Source of the DNA: Pedobacter sp. PF22-3
Lineage (GTDB): Bacteria; Bacteroidota; Bacteroidia; Sphingobacteriales; Sphingobacteriaceae
Assembly: GCF_026239555.1 (NCBI RefSeq)
Contig: NZ_JAPIVP010000013.1
Location: 85,560-149,559, forward strand
Reading direction: 5' to 3'
DNA: 64,000 bases
Each line of letters begins with the position of its first letter. The first letter of the stretch is position 1. The translations under genes and the position numbers were made by a program. A model generated the notes under the pieces. It did not search any database and had not been told where the DNA came from. It saw only the letters and a list, made by a program, of their open reading frames with translations. Below are positions 26,983 through 36,840 of this stretch, piece after piece.

Positions 26983-27813
26983 TTAAAACAGCTTACCAAT
27001 TACACGGTAAGTAATATTTGTTCCATCAACTACCTCTTCATAATAAACATCATCAGGCGAAACAAAATATTTTTCGTTTTTAATGGTCACCTCTCTGCAT
27101 CCCTCAGGCAACTGGTTAATAATATCACCAATGTTATGCGTATCGGCAGAACCATCTGTGGTATTTAAAACGCCGTCTTTGCCAGCCACTATATATACCG
27201 TTTTACCATCGGCATTTTCTTTTTGGGTATAATAAACACCTTTGTATTCGTAATAGTCAATTCCGTTAATGGTTACCCGGTTTGCGTCAGAGGGTAATTT
27301 TGGAACTTCAGCGCCAACGGGCGGTGTTACCACTTCATATTGATTATTATTTTGTTGATAAAACAATCCGCCGGAATAATAAAATTGGGTTGGGCCATAC
27401 CAGAATGGATAATAGCCGTATGGCAACACACTAATCCTAACACCTAAAAAAGGTCTGTAAAAACTGTAATAACTATAGTAAGGTCTGTAATAAGGCCTTC
27501 CGAAACCAAATCTGGAACCATAGTATGGCCTGCCATATCCCCCGCGATAACCCGGCCTGTAATAACTATAACTTGATCTGCTGGAACGGATACTAGTAGA
27601 AGAAAAACTACTTCTGCCTGGCCCGCGCATAGTGGGCTGATGAGAAAACCCACCACCTCTTGATGAGCCCATTGAGCCTGATCTGCCACCGCCGAAAGAG
27701 GCACCACCACCGCCCCTACTTGGCCGCTGTGCAGAAGCACTTTCGATACTCCAGGTTGTGATCATCACTGCTGCAGCGAAAACAACCAATGCTTTATTTA
27801 TTAACCTGTTCAT
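26983..27813 (-). CDS. DUF6515 family secreted protein, Gly/Arg/Tyr-rich
   Basis: A 276-residue secreted protein. Signal peptide 1-28 (ends ASAQ), then a low-complexity region (about 30-125) of GGGR/SSR repeats followed by PYYRPYYSYYSFYRPF-type tyrosine repeats, then a folded C-terminal half with paired strands: VTINGIDYYEYKGVYYTQ and VTIKNEKYFVSPDDVYYEE. This fits DUF6515, of unknown function, typical of Bacteroidota. The Arg/Tyr-rich region may bind the wall or nucleic acid; that is conjecture. Confidence 0.82.
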   Translation of the reverse strand: MNRLINKALVVFAAAVMITTWSIESASAQRPSRGGGGASFGGGRSGSMGSSRGGGFSHQPTMRGPGRSSFSSTSIRSSRSSYSYYRPGYRGGYGRPYYGSRFGFGRPYYRPYYSYYSFYRPFLGVRISVLPYGYYPFWYGPTQFYYSGGLFYQQNNNQYEVVTPPVGAEVPKLPSDANRVTINGIDYYEYKGVYYTQKENADGKTVYIVAGKDGVLNTTDGSADTHNIGDIINQLPEGCREVTIKNEKYFVSPDDVYYEEVVDGTNITYRVIGKLF

Positions 27814-28125
27814 TGTTTTTTGTTTAAGTCAATTATCTATCAGACGGTAAAAACGCTTAAAAGATTATCCTCTAATAAAATTTAACTAAATTTTGATAAA
27901 TCAATGACGAATAGTGGATTATTAGCCCAAAAAACATGCATCTGAACCGATAAAACACCTTGCCTATTAACAATTCAATTAGCCACCATCATCTCTATTC
28001 CATTTTCCATCATACATCTTCCATCATCCCTCATTCTACATGCTAACAAACCTTTTACGCGCTATATTTTTCTTATCAATTGTTAATCACCTATATTTAA
28101 ATTTTATTCCTAAAAACCAGCTTAA
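27814..28125. other. Divergent promoter region, low complexity
   Basis: No gene. It holds a pyrimidine-rich CATC/TTCC low-complexity stretch (about 27985-28040). TATATTTA at about 28091 is a possible -7 box for the S15 hydrolase gene 27 bp on. Confidence 0.35.
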
Positions 28126-29997
28126 ATGAACCTTAGCAGAATTTTCAGCCTCTTATTTTGTCTGTTTGTTTCTAATGAATTAATGGCTCAACAAACCGAT
28201 TCGGCTTATGTGAGAGAAAACTATACCAAAATAGAACGGCAGATTCCCATGCGCGATGGGATTAAGTTATTCACTTCCATTTACATACCGAAAAATCAAT
28301 CCAAAAAATATCCATTTTTAATTAACCGTACGCCATATACTGTTGCCCCTTATGGCGAAGATAAATATAAGCTAAGCCTGGGTAATTTCCCGGCCATGAT
28401 GCGCGAAGGATTTATTTTTGTTTATCAGGATGTGCGTGGCCGTTGGATGAGTGAAGGTACTTTTACCGATATCCGCCCACAACTAACTGGTAAAAAATCT
28501 AAAACAGCAATTGATGAAAGTACGGATACTTACGATACTATCGATTGGTTGGTTAAAAACGTAAAAGGAAACAATGGGAATGCTGGTATTTACGGCATTT
28601 CGTATCCTGGCTTCTATTCTACCACTTCATTGCCAAATGCCCACCCGGCACTAAAGGCTGTTTCTCCTCAGGCACCCGTTACCGATTGGTTTATGGGTGA
28701 CGATTTCCACCACCGGGGTACATTATTTCTGATGGACGCCTTCAGTTTTATGAGCAGTTTTGGTGTACCGAGACCTAAACCGATTACACCAGATAAAGGG
28801 CCTAAAGGTTTTCCGTTTCCTATCCAGGATAATTATCGTTTTTATTTAGAAGCCGGATCAGTTAAAAATTTAAAAGATCGTTATTTTGCGGATAGTATTA
28901 AATTTTGGAACGATTTATTTAAACACCCAAACTTAGATACCTTCTGGAAAGCACGTTTAATTACCACTCATTTAACCAATGTAAAGCCTGCCGTAATGGT
29001 TGTGGGGGGCTTTTTCGATGCTGAAGATGCCTATGGAACTTTTGACACCTACAAAGCTATTGAAAAACAAAATCCCGGCGCCAACAATATCCTGGTTGCA
29101 GGGCCTTGGTTTCATGGAGGCTGGGTACGCAGTAATGGTTCTTTTCTTGGGGATATCAACTTTGGCAAAACCACCAGTATCGATTATCAACAGCAGTACG
29201 AACTACCTTTCTTTAAACATTATTTAAAAGGCGAAGGAGATTTTAATGCCGCAGAAGCTAATATTTTTGTAACTGGGAGTAATGAATGGAAAAAATTCAA
29301 TTCCTGGCCACCACAAGAGGTAGAAAGTAAAAATCTGTATTTACAACCCAATGGAAAGCTCAGTTTCGATAAAGTTGGCAGAACCGATAGCTGGGACGAA
29401 TATGTAAGTGACCCCAACAATCCCGTTCCTTACCAGGACGGTGTTCAGGACAGACGTACCCGCGAATACATGATAGACGATCAGCGTTTTGCCGCCCGCC
29501 GCCCAGATGTTAAAACTTATCAGACTGATGCCTTAACAGCAGACATTACCCTAACCGGACCCTTGCTGGCCAATCTGGTAGTTTCTACCACCGGAACAGA
29601 TGCCGATTATGTTGTAAAATTGATTGATGTTTACCCTGAAGATGCACCAAACCCAGTACCAAACCCAAAAAACTTAATCATGGGCGGTTACGAAATGTTG
29701 GTACGAGGAGAAATTATGCGCGGAAAATACCGCAACAGTTTTGAAAAACCTGAAGCGTTTGTTCCTGGTGCCATTACCAAAGTAAATTATCCGCTGCCAG
29801 ATGTAGCACATACCTTTAAAAAAGGACATAAAATTATGATCCAGATTCAAAATTCATGGTTTCCTTTGGCCGATCGCAATCCACAGAAATTTATGGATAT
29901 CTATCATGCAGAACCACAGGATTTTCAAAAAGCAACACATAGAATTTATCATGATGTACACAACAGTTCTTTCCTTAGCGTTTCGATATTAAAATAA
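28126..29997 (+). CDS. CocE/NonD family (S15-type) hydrolase
   Basis: A 623-residue secreted alpha/beta hydrolase with a signal peptide (1-22). The nucleophile S159 lies in YGISYPG, after RDGIKLFTSIYIPK and the DVRGRWMSEG segment that shapes the oxyanion site; the C-terminal part (about 470-620) is the jelly-roll X-Pro dipeptidyl-peptidase domain. Known members cleave acyl esters or amides, such as glutaryl-7-ACA, cocaine or X-Pro peptides. The substrate here is unknown. The M1 peptidase follows 71 bp later on the same strand, which hints at joint peptide degradation in the periplasm. Confidence 0.93.
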   Translation: MNLSRIFSLLFCLFVSNELMAQQTDSAYVRENYTKIERQIPMRDGIKLFTSIYIPKNQSKKYPFLINRTPYTVAPYGEDKYKLSLGNFPAMMREGFIFVYQDVRGRWMSEGTFTDIRPQLTGKKSKTAIDESTDTYDTIDWLVKNVKGNNGNAGIYGISYPGFYSTTSLPNAHPALKAVSPQAPVTDWFMGDDFHHRGTLFLMDAFSFMSSFGVPRPKPITPDKGPKGFPFPIQDNYRFYLEAGSVKNLKDRYFADSIKFWNDLFKHPNLDTFWKARLITTHLTNVKPAVMVVGGFFDAEDAYGTFDTYKAIEKQNPGANNILVAGPWFHGGWVRSNGSFLGDINFGKTTSIDYQQQYELPFFKHYLKGEGDFNAAEANIFVTGSNEWKKFNSWPPQEVESKNLYLQPNGKLSFDKVGRTDSWDEYVSDPNNPVPYQDGVQDRRTREYMIDDQRFAARRPDVKTYQTDALTADITLTGPLLANLVVSTTGTDADYVVKLIDVYPEDAPNPVPNPKNLIMGGYEMLVRGEIMRGKYRNSFEKPEAFVPGAITKVNYPLPDVAHTFKKGHKIMIQIQNSWFPLADRNPQKFMDIYHAEPQDFQKATHRIYHDVHNSSFLSVSILK

Positions 29998-30021
29998 GCC
30001 CATTGCGTGTCACCATTGCCC

Positions 30022-30043
30022 TGGTTCATGTCTCCACGAACCG
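30022..30043. repeat. TGGTTCRTG/CACGAACC hairpin between two hydrolase genes
   Basis: TGGTTCATG and CACGAACC flank TCTC. It is a free copy of the hairpin family also at 14854. It lies between the S15 hydrolase stop and the M1 peptidase start, where it could affect read-through. Confidence 0.6.
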
Positions 30044-30068
30044 AGGCTTTGCTCAACCAACAAACCAA

Positions 30069-31721
30069 ATGAAAAAACTATTTATCCTTTTCGCGCTTGC
30101 TTTCAGTATTCCTGCTGCGCAGGCGCAGATGCTGGGCAAAAACCAGGTAAACTCCAGGGCCGATAGTCTCCGTGGAACACTTACACCTTTACGTACCTGC
30201 TACGATATCAACTATTACCATTTAGACGTAAAAATTGATATTGATCAGAAATCCATCGCCGGAAGCAACGAATTTGCGTTTACCGCCACGCAGGATTTCA
30301 CCAAACTGCAGTTTGATCTTTTTGATAACCTGAAAATAGAAAAAGTAGTGTATAGGGGCACTGATTTACCTTTTACCCGCGAGTATAATGCTGTTTTTGT
30401 GTCCTTTCCCAAAGCAATTAAAAAAGGAAGTAAAGATAAATTCACGGTTTTTTATTCAGGAAATCCCACTGTAGCTAAAACTCCACCCTGGGATGGTGGT
30501 TTTATCTTTAAAAAAGATGCTGCAGGCAATCCTTTTGTTTCTGTAGCCTGCCAGGGTTTAGGCGCCAGTGTATGGTGGCCCAATAAAGATCATCAGAGCG
30601 ATGAAGTAGACAGTATGCTCATCAGCATTACTGTTCCTAAAACTTTACAGGAAATATCCAATGGTAGACTGAGAAACACAGCAGATAAAGCCGATGGTTA
30701 CAAACAGTACAATTGGTTTGTTGCCAACCCCATCAACAACTATGATGTTACTTTTTACATTGGCAAATATGCCCATTGGCAAGATAGTTACGATGGCGAA
30801 AATGGCAAACTCAGTATAGATTATTGGGCTTTACAAACCGATAGTGCCAAAGCTCGCCCACATTGGGATGCCGATGTTAAACCCATGTTAAAATGTTTTG
30901 AATATTGGTTTGGCCCATACCCATGGTACAAAGACGGTTATAAACTGGTTCAGGCACCACATTTAGGTATGGAACATCAAAGTGCGGTAGCTTATGGCAA
31001 TCAGTTTAAGCCAGGTTACTTAGGTAAAGATTTAAGTGGCACCGGTCATGGCTTAAAATGGGATTTTATCACCATCCACGAGAGTGGCCACGAATGGTTC
31101 GGGAACAGCATTACCGCAAAAGATATTGCTGATATGTGGATCCACGAAGGTTTCACCAATTATTCAGAGGTTCTTTTTACCGAATGTACTGAAGGTAAAG
31201 CCGAAGCTAACGAGTATGTAATTGGATTACAGAAAATCATCCGTAACGATGTACCTGTAATTGGTCCTTATGGTGTAAACAAAGAAGGTTCTGGCGATAT
31301 GTATCCAAAGGGTGCGAATCTGGTCAGTATCATTCGCCAACTCATCAATAACGATGAAAAGTTCAGGCAAATTCTGCGTGGATTAGGCAAAACATTCTAT
31401 CATAAAACAGTAACCACCGCCGAAATCGAAAATTACATAGCCAAACAAAGCGGACTGAAATTAGATAAAGTTTTTGATCAGTATCTCCGTTATTCCAAGC
31501 CGCCTATTCTGGAATATAAGATCAGCAATGGTATCCTATCTTATCGTTGGCTAACTGATGTTAAAGGATTTGATATGCCCGTACGCGTAACCTTAAAAGT
31601 TAATGCTTATACTTTAATCAAACCTACCAACGATTGGAAAACCATTAAAATTGATGCAAACATAAACGCTGATAACTTTAAACAGGATCCGCTATTTTAT
31701 ATTAACCTTAAAAAGGGTTAA
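30069..31721 (+). CDS. M1 family metallopeptidase, secreted
   Basis: A 550-residue zinc aminopeptidase-like protein. Signal peptide MKKLFILFALAFSIPAAQAQ; N-terminal beta domain (NYYHLDVKIDIDQKSIAGS); catalytic HESGH at 337-341 with the second ligand E360 in HEGFTNYSE, the exact spacing of gluzincins; the exopeptidase motif region is around GLGASVWWPNKDH and GMEHQSAVAYG. The frame is open to 30003 but the ATG at 30069 gives the signal peptide, so I use it. Probably periplasmic, trimming N-terminal residues. Confidence 0.94.
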   Translation: MKKLFILFALAFSIPAAQAQMLGKNQVNSRADSLRGTLTPLRTCYDINYYHLDVKIDIDQKSIAGSNEFAFTATQDFTKLQFDLFDNLKIEKVVYRGTDLPFTREYNAVFVSFPKAIKKGSKDKFTVFYSGNPTVAKTPPWDGGFIFKKDAAGNPFVSVACQGLGASVWWPNKDHQSDEVDSMLISITVPKTLQEISNGRLRNTADKADGYKQYNWFVANPINNYDVTFYIGKYAHWQDSYDGENGKLSIDYWALQTDSAKARPHWDADVKPMLKCFEYWFGPYPWYKDGYKLVQAPHLGMEHQSAVAYGNQFKPGYLGKDLSGTGHGLKWDFITIHESGHEWFGNSITAKDIADMWIHEGFTNYSEVLFTECTEGKAEANEYVIGLQKIIRNDVPVIGPYGVNKEGSGDMYPKGANLVSIIRQLINNDEKFRQILRGLGKTFYHKTVTTAEIENYIAKQSGLKLDKVFDQYLRYSKPPILEYKISNGILSYRWLTDVKGFDMPVRVTLKVNAYTLIKPTNDWKTIKIDANINADNFKQDPLFYINLKKG

Positions 31722-31878
31722 TCCCCGTCCAGACTTACGAAGTTTCCTTAGGCCTATAGCCCGTCTAACGTCGTAAGTTGGCCAACAAAGATAATTTTCA
31801 ACTTGTGCAACATTTCTTAAAAACAACCGTCATATAAGAAAGGCTCATTATTCATCTAAAAAACAAAAATCTATACGC

Positions 31879-32610
31879 ATGAAAAAAATATTTGCCATAT
31901 TATTAGCCTGCCTAACATTAAGTTTTAGCATTAATGCGGTTGCAAAAGATCAGATCAGTATCACCACTTCCAAAAATAACGGCGACGACAGAGACGTAAA
32001 AAATTTTAATGGCGTTGCAGCAGCAGGCCCTATAAATGTAATTGTAACGCTCGGGAATAGCGAGAGCTGTCGCTTGGAAGGTGACGCGGAAGCAATAGCC
32101 TCGATTGTTACGGAAGTTAAAGGCAACATTTTGGTTATCCGTCCGCAAACCAGCATCACCAGTTGGTCTAGAAAATACGAAGGAAAAAAAATCACCGCTT
32201 ATGTATCAGCAAAAGAATTGGCGAGTTTAACGGTTAGCGGCGATGGAAGCTTAGCCGTAAATGGAAAAATCAGCACAGGTAGTCTAACAACTACTGTGAG
32301 CGGATCAGGAAATATTAAGGCCTCTGCAGATGTAGATAATTATAGTGGTGTAATCAGCGGATCAGGATCGATTAATATTACTGGAGGTGCAGATCATGCG
32401 AAAGTGGTGATCAGTAGCTCAGGCACTTTTTCTGGTAAATCTTTTTCTACAAAAACACTAACCAGCACCATTAGCGGTTCAGGAACGGTGAACATTGCCG
32501 TAAGCGATAGCATTAAAGCAGTCATCAGCGGTTCGGGAAATGTAAATTATTCAGGCAATCCAACTGTAGATAAAACGGTTATTGGATCAGGTGGCGTAAG
32601 AAAAGTATAA
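31879..32610 (+). CDS. Head GIN domain (DUF2807) secreted protein
   Basis: A 243-residue protein with a signal peptide (1-22, ending AVAK). The rest is a right-handed repetitive beta structure: VSGDGSLAVNG, VSGSGNIKASA, ISGSGSINITG, ISGSGTVNIAV, ISGSGNVNYSG repeat every 20-25 residues, as in the putative auto-transporter adhesin head GIN domain. Such proteins are periplasmic or surface-exposed; the role is unknown. A terminator follows at 32635. Confidence 0.9.
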   Translation: MKKIFAILLACLTLSFSINAVAKDQISITTSKNNGDDRDVKNFNGVAAAGPINVIVTLGNSESCRLEGDAEAIASIVTEVKGNILVIRPQTSITSWSRKYEGKKITAYVSAKELASLTVSGDGSLAVNGKISTGSLTTTVSGSGNIKASADVDNYSGVISGSGSINITGGADHAKVVISSSGTFSGKSFSTKTLTSTISGSGTVNIAVSDSIKAVISGSGNVNYSGNPTVDKTVIGSGGVRKV

Positions 32611-32634
32611 GATCAGATTCATCATCGTAGAAGG

Positions 32635-32668
32635 AACGCCCCGGAGAAATTTGGGGCGTTTTTTTTAT
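32635..32668 (+). terminator. Terminator of the GIN-domain gene
   Basis: AACGCCCC pairs with GGGGCGTT and is followed by eight T. Confidence 0.92.
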
Positions 32669-33048
32669 ATCCCTTTAGCTTACAAGCGTGATTTGAAAAG
32701 CAGGTTCAGTGCAAATATTAATGTCCGTCCCGCTATCATTTCAAGTCCTCATCCCGATGAAGGATCGGGTTTCCGGGCTTTCCATTCATATCGGGTTTAG
32801 TAACAATGGTTTCTGCACCCTGCAAACCCTAAAAATAAATTACTGCTCTGCCCACCTAGCCCCGGTTGAAGCGGTACCCTGCAACGACCGAGGTACGAGG
32901 AAGTGAAGCGTACAAGCGTAAAACGGGAAGAAACTTATTGTTGTGTGCAAGCACTGCGCTCCAAAAAAATGTTTTCTTTAGCACACAAAAAACATATTGA
33001 TCTGTTTTTGCTTTGAAACAATTATCTTCGTTTACCTATATCTCACCC
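32669..33048 (-). repeat. Long interspersed repeat, partial copy C
   Basis: From about 32700 to 32965 the minus strand carries one unit of the repeat seen at 560-1140, including CTAGCCCCGGTTGAAGCGGT on the plus strand and the GGAAGTGAAGCGTACAAGCG end, with a small insertion in the tail (ATCCCGATGAAGGATCGGG). No gene is visible before the next start at 33049. Confidence 0.65.
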
Positions 33049-33813
33049 ATGAAAAAACCATTTTTAGCCTTTTTATTTTTCAGCATAACCTACCTTGCCT
33101 ATTCGCAGGAAGAAACGCTCGATAAAAAATACCGCCCGGTAGTTACCAACTTTGTTAATGCCGTTAAAAGCGGAAATATTGACAAGTTGAGCAGCAAAAT
33201 CAAATATCCATTAAACCGGACCTACCCGATTCCGCCCATTAAAAACAAACAGGAATTTGTTAAGCGGTACAAAGAAGTTTTTGATGATAATTTGATCAAA
33301 AAGATTATTAATGCTAAGGTTGCAACCGATTGGAAAGATGTTGGCTGGCGTGGCATTATGTTGTTAAATGGCGAGTTATGGCTTGATACCGATGGAAAAT
33401 TAATTGCCGTTAATCACCAATCGAGGCTAGAAGCCAAAGAACAGGCCAGATTGATAAATATTGATAAAAGCGGCCTTCACCCCTCAATCAGCAATTTTGC
33501 ACAACCTGTTCTTGTTTTAGAAACGGCTCAGTACCGGATCAGGATTGATGATCTTGGTAACAACAATTACCGCTATGCCGCATGGCCTGTAAAAAGTAAA
33601 ATGAGCGATAAGCCCAAATTAATTTTGACCAATGGGAAATTTAAACCTGATGGCAGTGGTGGAAATCATAATTATCAATTCAAAAGCGGTGACTATCTAT
33701 ATACCTGCTTCATCATTGTAATTGGCGAGAAAGATGCTCCACCTGCCCAATTGGTAATCAGTAAGGCCGGAAAAGAAATATTATCTCAACCTGCGAAAAA
33801 AATCAATCTTTAA
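33049..33813 (+). CDS. Secreted protein, function unknown
   Basis: A 254-residue protein with a signal peptide (KKPFLAFLFFSITYLAYSQ). The first half (YRPVVTNFVNAVKSGNIDKLSSKI ... RYKEVFDDNLIKKI) looks like an NTF2-like or DUF4440-like cystatin fold; the second half is beta-rich and ends in LVISKAGKEILSQPA. I cannot place it further. The ATG at 33049 is chosen over an upstream TTG. The next gene, a DinB protein, begins 10 bp after its stop, so they are co-transcribed. Confidence 0.75.
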   Translation: MKKPFLAFLFFSITYLAYSQEETLDKKYRPVVTNFVNAVKSGNIDKLSSKIKYPLNRTYPIPPIKNKQEFVKRYKEVFDDNLIKKIINAKVATDWKDVGWRGIMLLNGELWLDTDGKLIAVNHQSRLEAKEQARLINIDKSGLHPSISNFAQPVLVLETAQYRIRIDDLGNNNYRYAAWPVKSKMSDKPKLILTNGKFKPDGSGGNHNYQFKSGDYLYTCFIIVIGEKDAPPAQLVISKAGKEILSQPAKKINL

Positions 33814-33823
33814 TTGTTGAAAG

Positions 33824-34273
33824 ATGCTTGCCGAAACACTAAAAAAACTTTTTAACCGGGATCTCAGTAAGCTGAAATCCGAAATTGAAGCTTACCAGAA
33901 AGAGGAGAATCTTTGGCTGATAGACCATGGCATTGCAAATCCGGCAGGAAACCTTTGCCTGCACCTTGTCGGTAATCTTAATACCTACATCGGCGCTATT
34001 TTAGGTGGTACCGATTATGTCCGGAACCGCGAACTGGAATTTACATTAAAAGATATCCCTAAGCAGGAGCTGATCAACATGATTGAAGCTACCATAGGTG
34101 TTGTTAGCAAAACTTTAGATCAGGTAAGCAAGGAGCAGATGGATAACGAGTATCCGATACTGGTATTTGAAGAAAAAACCTCTACCGAATTTTTCCTCGT
34201 TCACCTCACCACACATTTAGCTTATCACCTGGGACAGATTAATTACCATAGAAGGCTGTTGGATAGGGAATAG
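33824..34273 (+). CDS. DinB-like (DUF1572) four-helix protein
   Basis: A 149-residue all-helical protein of the DinB/YfiT superfamily. Candidate metal ligands are H52 in NLCLHLVGNLNTYIG and the pair in VHLTTHLAYHLGQINYHRR near the C terminus (H-x3-H-x3-H), the typical triad. Members are thiol-dependent S-transferases or have no known function. Cytoplasmic. It follows the unknown secreted protein by 10 bp. Confidence 0.88.
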   Translation: MLAETLKKLFNRDLSKLKSEIEAYQKEENLWLIDHGIANPAGNLCLHLVGNLNTYIGAILGGTDYVRNRELEFTLKDIPKQELINMIEATIGVVSKTLDQVSKEQMDNEYPILVFEEKTSTEFFLVHLTTHLAYHLGQINYHRRLLDRE

Positions 34274-34375
34274 AAGGTCAAGCGTGGGGCGTGAAGCGAT
34301 CTGGCTTAGATTGTTGTTGGAAAGGAGTTAAGTTATTATCAGAACTTTGGTTTTAAAATCCAAAGTAAAACCATT

Positions 34376-35263
34376 ATGAAGCAACTATTGAACATAACAG
34401 TAAAATTTTATTTCATTTTTCAGATAATTGCATTAGGATCTTGCTCTACCAATCATGATTCCTATTTTAACAAAATCGCTAAAAATGATATTGACTTACC
34501 AAAATCAAAATCTGGTGATTGGCTGTTCAGCCACAAAGAAATTGGGCAATCACTCATGCAGTTTAAAAAATCAAATCCACTTAAACCTACTGAAACAGCC
34601 AATTTGATTTATTTAAAACCGATTGGAAACTTTACCGAACTCCAGCTAAAAGAAATAGAAACTACCCGTCAGTATTTAGAAATATTTTTTCAGTTAAAAA
34701 CCGTTACACTTAATAAAGTTAACAATGAGGTGGTTCCTGCAGGTTCCAGAAGAATTGGGCCACAGCAACATGAACAACTGTTGGCAACCTACCTCCGCGA
34801 TACAGTAATCGCCAAAGAAAAACCCAAAAATGCAATTGCGATAATGGGTATTACAGAAATGGATTTATATCCAAATCCAAAATGGAATTATGTTTTTGGC
34901 CTAGCATCTTACCAAGAAGGTTTAGCCGTTAGCTCAATATACAGGCTGCAAAACAAGCCATTGTCAGAGAAAAATTTTAAATTAAGTCTCATCAGATTAT
35001 TAAAAATAAGTTCACATGAAATCGGTCACATATTTGGCTTAAAACATTGCATTTATGCACAGTGTGTAATGAATGGAACAAACAGCATGTTAGAAACCGA
35101 TAAAAGTATTTTAAGGTTATGTTCAAATTGCCAAAGCAAATTAAACTCAAGTTTAAAATTCAGCAACGAGAAAAGATTAAAAGAGTTGATTTGCTTTTTT
35201 AAAAGCACTGGTATGAAAAACGATTTAATGATGCTGAATTCAGATCTTAGTGTTGTGAAATAA
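34376..35263 (+). CDS. Archaemetzincin-type zinc metalloprotease lipoprotein
   Basis: A 295-residue protein with lipobox ALGSC (cysteine 23). The zinc site is HEIGHIFGLKH (214-224) continued by C225, C230, the Met-turn region VMNG and C249/C252. This is nearly the archaemetzincin signature HExGHxxGxxHC-x4-CxM-x17-CxxC, with 16 rather than 17 residues before the last cysteine pair. Both the protease zinc and the structural zinc should be present. Archaemetzincins are usually cytoplasmic; a lipoprotein form is noteworthy. It stands alone. Confidence 0.85.
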   Translation: MKQLLNITVKFYFIFQIIALGSCSTNHDSYFNKIAKNDIDLPKSKSGDWLFSHKEIGQSLMQFKKSNPLKPTETANLIYLKPIGNFTELQLKEIETTRQYLEIFFQLKTVTLNKVNNEVVPAGSRRIGPQQHEQLLATYLRDTVIAKEKPKNAIAIMGITEMDLYPNPKWNYVFGLASYQEGLAVSSIYRLQNKPLSEKNFKLSLIRLLKISSHEIGHIFGLKHCIYAQCVMNGTNSMLETDKSILRLCSNCQSKLNSSLKFSNEKRLKELICFFKSTGMKNDLMMLNSDLSVVK

Positions 35264-35864
35264 ACTTAAGCTTTATTTAATCCAATGGTATAACAAATCT
35301 TCACCTTACAGACAACCAAAATCTTAAAAGACGACGAATCCGTTATCGGTTAGCCATTGGCGGCTCTGGCTAAGCAATGAAATCGAAGAATTTTCATATC
35401 TCGACCTGATCTCGTTAGTAAACGAAAAAGTAATCAGCATACAAATCAAAAATGCTCCAATATGCCAATTACCTTTAAGGAGATGATATTTCTCGAGCGA
35501 TCATTGTTGTAAATTCAATTTTTCATTGGATGAAACAATCTTTACAGCATTGCTATTCAACACAAAAGATTGCTTCTTCGCTCCTCCCCGCAATGACGAC
35601 TTTTCTATTTAAATGTGTCGATTATAGAGGTCCGTTTTAGAAAACAAACAAAAGATTTGTGATGATAGATACAAGTGGATCATCATTGCAATCCCTAAGA
35701 TTCGGGAAGAAATCTTTTAACTATGCTAAATATTTCGCGAGGGATTCTGGTGCAATATCAACATTAGCCAGGTGAATTCTCCGTGCTTTTCTGTGTTTCC
35801 GCGGCTATTATTTAAAGAAGACATGCAAAACAAAAAAGGAGGCTTAAGCCTCCTCCAATATCTT
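35264..35864. other. Gene-free 600-bp gap with one hairpin element
   Basis: No gene with protein-like features. A GTC-hairpin-CTT element lies at 35566-35597 (minus). Around 35770-35810 there is a TCTGTGTTTCCGCGG stretch of a TCTGTG-rich degenerate repeat also seen near 37720, 39765-39830 and 40030. Confidence 0.5.
35566..35597 (-). repeat. GTC-hairpin-CTT element, ATTGC subfamily
   Basis: On the minus strand: GTC, ATTGCGGGG, GAAGCAAT, CTT. Outer stem as at 5450 and 42306. Confidence 0.7.
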
Positions 35865-36755
35865 TTAAAACTGAACCCCGATCAGCCACATATTTTCAAT
35901 GTAGTTAATTTTCTGACTAGCGTGGTCATATTCATCCCAGCCTGTGGTATGTACGTTTGTTAAATTAGTGGCACCAAATTTTGTGGTATTCTGCAGATAA
36001 ACATTTTTCCAGACATAAAACTTAAGTCCGATTTTAGCCGAAACACCATAGCCAGAAATGTTCCAGTGGTTGTTTCTGCCTAGGCCAAACAAACGTACAT
36101 CAGAACGTGGCACCATAATTCCACCACCTAAACCCGTTTCTAAGGTTAACGAAGTATTTCCTCCCGGTGCTACCCAGATATCATCATAACGTTCTACCTC
36201 AATATTGGCATAGTTAAAACCATCGGTATGCTCATAAGTGAGCGTGCTTTCTTTAACATTTACAAGTTGTCCATTATAATCGCCTGCCAATGCACCAGTG
36301 GCCACATTTTCAGGTGTAATATTAGCTCCTATATGTCCGGTAATGGCTACAGTTTGTGGAATATCCATTACATATTTCATGTGGTCCCAGCCAATAGAGA
36401 TACTATAATTATCTTTGATAAAATACCCGACACGGATATTATACTGTGGTACAGTAATCAATCCAGGATTTAAATAGTCCCAGCTTAATTTCGATTGCCG
36501 ATCATGTGCAACTACATCTTTCATTGTAAAATCGTAGTTCGGCCCCTGAAACCTGATATCGCTTTTACCGTACCAGGAACTATTATACCCCCAGTGGAAA
36601 AAAAAATCGCCTTTACGCGAAAAATTTCTTTTATGTTCCGGGTTAAACAAGCTTTTCGAAGTCGGCGTATGATCTGTTGTTGAGCTTTGAACCTCTTGTG
36701 CATGCATCCGCTTGCCAAACAAGAGTGCTAAAAATAGGATGGTAATTTTTTTCAC
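35865..36755 (-). CDS. Outer-membrane beta-barrel-like protein, function unknown
   Basis: A 296-residue protein with a signal peptide (1-19, ending MHAQ). Alternating strands with aromatic ends (FFFHWGYNSSWYGKSDIRF; NIRVGYFIKDNYSISIGWDH; VYLQNTTKFGATNL) and a final strand ending in phenylalanine (MWLIGVQF) indicate an eight- to twelve-stranded outer-membrane barrel. No family name. It is followed upstream, on the same strand, by the DUF2490 gene 85 bp away; both are envelope proteins. Confidence 0.82.
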   Translation of the reverse strand: MKKITILFLALLFGKRMHAQEVQSSTTDHTPTSKSLFNPEHKRNFSRKGDFFFHWGYNSSWYGKSDIRFQGPNYDFTMKDVVAHDRQSKLSWDYLNPGLITVPQYNIRVGYFIKDNYSISIGWDHMKYVMDIPQTVAITGHIGANITPENVATGALAGDYNGQLVNVKESTLTYEHTDGFNYANIEVERYDDIWVAPGGNTSLTLETGLGGGIMVPRSDVRLFGLGRNNHWNISGYGVSAKIGLKFYVWKNVYLQNTTKFGATNLTNVHTTGWDEYDHASQKINYIENMWLIGVQF

Positions 36756-36840
36756 GCGGCAAATTGAGCAAAAAGACCAATCATTTACAACAGGTTTAAC
36801 ATTTCGCCAGAGTTGTTACGCAAAAAATGACTTTAAAACA

